Assembly: GCA_021782295.1 (NCBI GenBank)
Contig: JAJXVC010000048.1
Coordinates: forward strand, 1 to 10,649
DNA from: a bacterium
Lineage (GTDB): Bacteria > Eremiobacterota > Eremiobacteria > Baltobacterales > Baltobacteraceae
Direction of reading: 5' to 3'
DNA length: 10,649 bases
This document shows positions 7,350 through 10,649 of this stretch, one piece after another (position 1 is the first letter of the stretch; every line of letters begins with the position of its first letter). The notes under the pieces are model-generated. The model worked only from the letters and a program-made list of their open reading frames with translations, had not been told where the DNA came from and did no database searches. Position numbers and translations under genes: made by a program.

Positions 7350-7688
7350 CTAGCTCGCGCGCTCTTCTTCCTCGGCGACGATTGCGGCGCGTTTGCCCTG
7401 TTCGATGAGTTCTTTAACGCGCTGTCCGCCTTTTTGTCCGATGCGTTCGTAGAAATCTGCTCCATATCGATCTCGGGTCGCTTCGCCGCCTTTCTTGCCA
7501 CCCTTTTTCCCGATCTCTTCGTAGAACGCATGACCGTGCGATTTCTTCGTCGCCAATCCGCCTTTTCGGCCGATCGCTTCGTAGAATTCGGGGCCGTACT
7601 TGGCTTTGACGGTTTGCCCGCCTTTTTTGCCGGCCTCGCGGACCGACATGCCGGGGGCTTTGGGCTGAGGTTCGCGCTTGTCGGACAT
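7350..7688 (-). CDS. KGG-repeat stress protein (GsiB/con-10/LEA group 1-like)
   Basis: This 112-residue, very hydrophilic protein carries repeats of about 20 residues with the core GxKGG...(Y/H)GxxFYExIG. KGG occurs at residues 22-24, 42-44, 62-64, 66-68 and 86-88, and FYExIG-type segments come between them. This is the stress-induced KGG motif (Pfam PF10685), related to Bacillus GsiB, fungal con-10 and plant Em/LEA group 1 proteins. These are thought to protect cells in drying, osmotic or general stress, probably as disordered, highly hydrated cytoplasmic proteins. The tail is acidic (EEEER). The start is ATG 7688 with GGGAG 9 bases upstream, and that ribosome binding site sits in the 3' arm of a hairpin. 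It is the first gene of a probable three-gene transcript with two exported proteins and diverges from the HEAT-cyclophilin gene. Confidence 0.92.
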   Translation of the reverse strand: MSDKREPQPKAPGMSVREAGKKGGQTVKAKYGPEFYEAIGRKGGLATKKSHGHAFYEEIGKKGGKKGGEATRDRYGADFYERIGQKGGQRVKELIEQGKRAAIVAEEEERAS

Positions 7689-7695
7689 TGCTCGT

Positions 7696-7722
7696 TGCTC
7701 CCTTATGCCCCCATCGGGAGCA
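7696..7722 (-). promoter_or_regulatory. Hairpin burying the KGG gene ribosome binding site
   Basis: A perfect 7-base inverted repeat (TGCTCCC at 7696-7702, GGGAGCA at 7716-7722) with a 13-base loop lies in the leader of the KGG gene. Read on the minus strand, the 3' arm GGGAGCA contains the Shine-Dalgarno that serves the ATG at 7688. Folding would hide it; melting or a competing partner would expose it. The inverted repeat is seen; the control function is inference. Confidence 0.45.
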
Positions 7723-7740
7723 TGGTATGGTGTCAGAGGT

Positions 7741-7810
7741 CGGCAGGCTGCCGCGCTCTGTATCTGTTAAGAACGCCTCGAAATCGTATTTGGTTGGGCT
7801 TGAGGCCCAA
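7741..7810. promoter_or_regulatory. Divergent control region between KGG and HEAT-cyclophilin genes
   Basis: Two further inverted repeats lie in the 149-base gap: CGGCAG-G-CTGCCG (7741-7753), compact and operator-like, and TTGGGC-TTGAG-GCCCAA (7794-7810), a 6-base stem with a 5-base loop in the leader of the HEAT-cyclophilin gene. An A7 tract (7819-7825) follows just before that gene's Shine-Dalgarno. I found no convincing -35/-10 pair in either direction. Confidence 0.4.
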
Positions 7811-7837
7811 TTCGCATCAAAAAAATGGAGAACGCCC

Positions 7838-9340
7838 GTGAGAAGCCCGCGAACCCCCCTGATCGCCCTCGCCGCGGCTGCGACGCTCGCCCTTCCCGGC
7901 CTGCCGGGGGCTGCCGCAACGACGACGATGCCGCCGGCGCTGCAGATGCTGATCCTCGAGCAGAAGCGCTCGCTCGGGCACGGAACGCTAGCCCACCTGC
8001 TCGACACGGGGGATACACTCGTCGCGGTCCGCGCCGCGCTCGCTCTCGGAAGGACGAAGCAGCCGGCCGCCGCTCCGGTTCTGCTCAACCACGTTGCCGA
8101 CTCGCGCCCGGCGGTTCGGGCGCTCTCGTTCTTCGCGCTGGGCCTCCTCGCCGACGGGCGCGGTATCCCGGCGATGCTGCGCGGGATGCACGACAAGAAC
8201 AGCGCGGTTCGGGTCGGTGCCCTCGATGCGCTCGACCGCGAGGTGATGGCGGCGCAGGTCCCCGCCGCGCTCCTCCATCGCATCGCACGGGCCGAGATGC
8301 ATGCGGCCCTCAACGATGCGAACCCGATCGTGCGCTCGATCGCCGCGATCGATCTCTTCGCTTTCGCAACCGGTCCCGAGGCCCCGAAGGCGGAGGGCGT
8401 GCTGGTGAAGGTTTTCGGCAGCGACCGTTCGATCGCCGTACGTCGGGCCGCAATGTGGGCGATATTCCGTGGATATGCAGCGACGGTACCGCGGAGAATC
8501 CTCGTGGGGGCGCTCGCAAGCCCTGACAGCGTCGTACGGATCGAAGCGGTTCGAGCGATCGGCGGGAGCAAAGATCCGGCACTCCTCTCGGCGCTCCAGC
8601 CGATGCTGCACGACCGGTCGTGGCGCGTCCAGGAGCAAGCCGCCGAGTCGATCCTTGCGCTCCAAGGGCGACCGGCGACACAGCATTGGAAGAAGATTCC
8701 GGCCTGGGTTCATCTCCCACCGATCCACCCAAGCCCGCTCGACAAACTCCCGGCCCTGCCGCGCCCGGCGCAGCCGCGCCTCCCCGCCCCGCCGAATCCA
8801 TCGGCGATCTCGCCGACGCTCTCGCTCGACCCCACCACGGCGGCGGAGATGATCGGACCGGCCCCGGGGGCGCATCCGCGCGTACGCATCGTGACGACGC
8901 AGGGGAATATCTATCTCGAACTCTTCCCCGAGTGGGCTCCGTTGACGGTCGAGAATTTCTTGAACGTTGCCGCGCGCGGCTATTACGACAACCAACCGTG
9001 GTTTCGCATCGTGCCGGATTTCGTGGTGCAGACCGGCGATCCGTCGGCGGAAGCACCGGGGCTCGGCTACACCATCGGCGCCGAAGAGAATCCGATGTTA
9101 CAGCGGAGTGATATTCTCTCGATGGGGCTCGATTATCCGAACGGTAAACCGGCGCGCGACTCCGCATCGACGGAATATTACATCACGCTCTCGCCGCAGT
9201 ATCATCTCGACCGCGATTTCACGGTCTTCGGGCGAGTGATCGCCGGCTCGGCGGTGCTCGCGCATCTCACCGAGGCCGATCGCGTGATTCGCATCGATCG
9301 CATCGCTGATGTCGAGATAAAGGCGACGCCGCCCCAATAA
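7838..9340 (+). CDS. Exported HEAT-repeat protein fused to a cyclophilin-type prolyl isomerase
   Basis: This 500-residue protein has three parts. Residues 1-27 (MRSPRTPLIALAAAATLALP and following) form a Sec signal peptide. Residues about 40-280 are HEAT/PBS-lyase-like helical repeats (for example LVAVRAALALG, PAVRALSFFALGLLAD, SAVRVGALDAL, PIVRSIAAIDL, SVVRIEAVRAIGG and WRVQEQAAESILAL). A Pro-rich linker spans about 290-340. Residues about 347-495 are a cyclophilin domain, catalysing cis-trans isomerisation of peptidyl-prolyl bonds: WFRIVPDFVVQTGDP gives the catalytic Arg (390), Phe (395) and Gln (398). The position of human CypA W121 appears to be His (HLDRDFTVFG), as in Cyp40, which lowers cyclosporin binding. 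The start is GTG 7838, because GGAG lies 7 bases before it and the signal peptide begins there; the frame is open to 7688, but that extra part overlaps the divergent leader. The likely role is folding or scaffolding of envelope proteins. It ends 10 bases from the stop of convergent dtd. Confidence 0.93.
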   Translation: MRSPRTPLIALAAAATLALPGLPGAAATTTMPPALQMLILEQKRSLGHGTLAHLLDTGDTLVAVRAALALGRTKQPAAAPVLLNHVADSRPAVRALSFFALGLLADGRGIPAMLRGMHDKNSAVRVGALDALDREVMAAQVPAALLHRIARAEMHAALNDANPIVRSIAAIDLFAFATGPEAPKAEGVLVKVFGSDRSIAVRRAAMWAIFRGYAATVPRRILVGALASPDSVVRIEAVRAIGGSKDPALLSALQPMLHDRSWRVQEQAAESILALQGRPATQHWKKIPAWVHLPPIHPSPLDKLPALPRPAQPRLPAPPNPSAISPTLSLDPTTAAEMIGPAPGAHPRVRIVTTQGNIYLELFPEWAPLTVENFLNVAARGYYDNQPWFRIVPDFVVQTGDPSAEAPGLGYTIGAEENPMLQRSDILSMGLDYPNGKPARDSASTEYYITLSPQYHLDRDFTVFGRVIAGSAVLAHLTEADRVIRIDRIADVEIKATPPQ

Positions 9341-9365
9341 GCCCGTTGCGTTAGAAAAGGCGGCG
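9327..9365. terminator. Possible shared stem between convergent HEAT-cyclophilin and dtd genes
   Basis: CGCCGCC (9327-9333) and GGCGGCG (9359-9365) form a 7-base GC stem around a 25-base loop that holds both stop codons. No T-tract follows on either strand, so an intrinsic terminator is doubtful. Confidence 0.2.
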
Positions 9366-9800
9366 CGAATCGAGGAGGATCGTTACCGGGCCGTCGTTCA
9401 CCGAAGCGACGGCCATCGTTGCGCCGAAGCGACCGTAGGCGACGCGAAGCGATCCTCGTTCGAGCAACGTGCCGACGTTTTCGTAAAGGCTTTTCGCCTG
9501 CTCTCCGGGCGCAGCGGCAATGAACGAGGGCCGCTTGCCGCTCCGTGCGTCACCGAGCAGTGTGAACTGCGAGATCAGCAATACGGAGCCGCCGCTCTGG
9601 TGAATATCGAGGTTCATTTTCCCACCCTCGTCTTCCCAAATTCGCAGCCCAAGGATCTTGTCGGCGATCGCGCGCGCATCGCGCTCGTCGTCATCGCGGG
9701 CGACGCCCAACAGCACGAGGAGTCCCGCGCCGATCGCGCCGACGATTTCATCGCCGACGCGAACGCTTGCTTCCGATACGCGCGTGAGGACGGCGCGCAC
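9351..9800 (-). CDS. dtd: D-aminoacyl-tRNA deacylase
   Basis: This 149-residue enzyme, the usual length, removes D-amino acids (and glycine mischarged on tRNA-Ala) from tRNA and so protects translation. It begins VRAVLTRVSEASVRVGDEIVGAIGAGLLVLLGV, the standard DTD N-terminus. The active-site motif SQFTL (77-81) and the Gly-cisPro motif in NDGPVTILLDS (135-145) are both intact, as are KILGLRIWEDEGGKMN (about 48-63) and GKRPSF. The start is GTG 9800: the frame is open to 9962, but the extra residues overlap proline dehydrogenase and do not belong to the family. It lies 5 bases after the proline dehydrogenase stop with no strong Shine-Dalgarno, so translational coupling is likely. Confidence 0.96.
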   Translation of the reverse strand: MRAVLTRVSEASVRVGDEIVGAIGAGLLVLLGVARDDDERDARAIADKILGLRIWEDEGGKMNLDIHQSGGSVLLISQFTLLGDARSGKRPSFIAAAPGEQAKSLYENVGTLLERGSLRVAYGRFGATMAVASVNDGPVTILLDSRRLF

Positions 9801-9805
9801 CGACG

Positions 9806-10649
9806 CTACTTGCTGAAGATCGAGGAGAGCGCGAAGAGCGCGTTCTCCCGCCGCTCCATGACGCGACGGAAGAAATATCCCGCCCAGTGCGTTCCAAACG
9901 GGACGTAGATGCGTACTCGGTGCCCGCGTGCGACGAGATCGCGTTGTAATCCGGGGCGACATCCGAAGAGCATTTGAAACTCGTAGCGATCCGGTGCTAT
10001 GGAATGCTCGGCGATAAATCGTTCGAGTTCAGCCACGATGCCGACGTCGTGCGTTGCAAGCGCCGGATAATTTCCCTCGAGAAGCAGTTGCTTGGCATCG
10101 GCGAGAAATTGCGTACGGATATCGGGCATTGCCTTCACAGCGATCGCTGCAGGTTCGTTGTAGGCGCCCTTGCAGATTCTCACGCGCTGTCGCAGTGCAA
10201 TCGCGTGCGCGATGTCATCGGGGGTGCGCTTAAGATAGGCTTGCAGCACCGGCCCGACATTCGTGCTTTTCGCGAAGGCTCGGTCGACGACGCGAAGCGT
10301 TGCGTCGGTCACGGCGCTTCCTTCCATGTCGACGCGAACGAAGGGATCGGGATTGGCCGCGGCTCGCTGGAGAACCGTCGAAAGGTTTTCCAGCGCGAAA
10401 TCTTCGCCGACCAGCAAACCCATCGCCGAGAGCTTTACTGAGACGTTGGTCTGCAGGCCCGAAATCCCGATCGCGTCGAGCATCTCTAAATATGCATCGC
10501 GCGTCGCCGTGGCGGCGGTGGGATCGAGGACGTCCTCGCCGAGGAAGTCCAACGTCGCGCTCATCCCCTCGGAGTTGAGCTGGGCGACTGCCTCAAGGGC
10601 TGTTTTTATCGTCTCTCCGGCGACGAAGCGCTTTGCGAGGAAGAAAAAA
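9806..10649 (-). CDS. Proline dehydrogenase, C-terminal part (5' end outside window)
   Basis: About 281 residues are visible; the frame stays open to the window edge and reads FFFLAKRFVAGETIKTALEAVAQ before the internal Met at 10564, which is the normal family start region, so only a short N-terminus is missing. This is a monofunctional, Thermus-type PRODH of about 300 residues that oxidises L-proline to pyrroline-5-carboxylate with FAD as cofactor, feeding electrons to the quinone pool. Family marks are SATLDFLGE near the start, NVSVKLSAMG (lysine of the barrel), RVDMEGS, RVRICKGAYNEP, ATHD, and the C-terminal YEFQMLFGCRPGLQRDLVARGHRVRIYVPFG with RRVMERREN, which holds the paired arginines that bind the proline carboxylate. 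P5C dehydrogenase is not fused and is not in the window. dtd follows after 5 bases. Confidence 0.96.
   Translation of the reverse strand, partial: FFFLAKRFVAGETIKTALEAVAQLNSEGMSATLDFLGEDVLDPTAATATRDAYLEMLDAIGISGLQTNVSVKLSAMGLLVGEDFALENLSTVLQRAAANPDPFVRVDMEGSAVTDATLRVVDRAFAKSTNVGPVLQAYLKRTPDDIAHAIALRQRVRICKGAYNEPAAIAVKAMPDIRTQFLADAKQLLLEGNYPALATHDVGIVAELERFIAEHSIAPDRYEFQMLFGCRPGLQRDLVARGHRVRIYVPFGTHWAGYFFRRVMERRENALFALSSIFSK

Noticed and set aside
7414..8571. Long minus-strand reading frame across the KGG leader and the HEAT region
   Set aside because: It is antisense to the clear HEAT-repeat gene and out of frame with the KGG gene, it crosses the promoter gap, and it has Arg/Ser/Ala-rich composition with no domain, typical of a GC-rich shadow.
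7988..8995. 335-codon minus-strand frame opposite the HEAT-cyclophilin gene
   Set aside because: Arg-rich shadow of a well-supported gene; no recognisable motif.
1..10649. tRNA, rRNA, CRISPR array, insertion sequence or prophage
   Set aside because: No cloverleaf, regularly spaced repeats, transposase or integrase motifs, or terminal inverted repeats were seen; gene content is chromosomal housekeeping and envelope functions.

Overview
This is a compact, GC-rich chromosomal window with short gaps (none above about 150 bases) and no tRNA, rRNA, CRISPR array or insertion sequence that I can see. The composition is strongly GC3-biased, with many GATC-centred palindromes and several GTG starts. 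The combination of ppdK, an HD phosphohydrolase, dnaG, a RpoD-type sigma factor, a KGG stress protein and secreted proteins suggests a free-living Gram-negative-type bacterium. The style of the genes resembles Candidatus Eremiobacterota (WPS-2) or a neighbouring Terrabacteria phylum. That placement is an inference from memory of gene style and needs a database search.

Layout. Bases 1-1076 hold the C-terminal catalytic third of pyruvate phosphate dikinase (+). Bases 1169-1540 encode a small coiled-coil membrane protein (+) with an exact 33-base tandem duplication. An HD-superfamily phosphohydrolase runs on the minus strand (2788 down to 1571), tail to tail with it and back to back with dnaG. 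DNA primase dnaG (2834-4624) and the primary sigma factor rpoD/sigA (4692-5876) form the classical macromolecular-synthesis pair. Then comes a minus-strand cluster read from 7688 down to 5883: a KGG-repeat stress protein, a secreted protein with a Pro/Thr tail, and a secreted protein of unknown family. Diverging from it is a secreted HEAT-repeat plus cyclophilin fusion (7838-9340, +). The window ends with D-aminoacyl-tRNA deacylase (dtd) and the C-terminal part of proline dehydrogenase, an apparent minus-strand operon.

How the genes work together. The ppdK / HD hydrolase / dnaG / rpoD block links central carbon metabolism, probable nucleotide hydrolysis, replication priming and housekeeping transcription; a similar order (ppdK, dGTPase-like gene, dnaG, rpoD) occurs in some Firmicutes. 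The second half looks like envelope and stress functions: a desiccation-type KGG protein, two exported proteins of unknown function and an exported prolyl isomerase. dtd (proofreading of D-amino acids on tRNA) and proline dehydrogenase (proline oxidation) are coupled by a 5-base gap.

The most interesting points are the uncharacterised exported pair behind the KGG gene (including a missing conventional start codon), the exported HEAT-cyclophilin fusion, two hairpins that would bury ribosome binding sites (before the coiled-coil gene and before the KGG gene), and repeated HIP1-like GCGATCGC palindromes. No clearly new defence or mobile system is visible.
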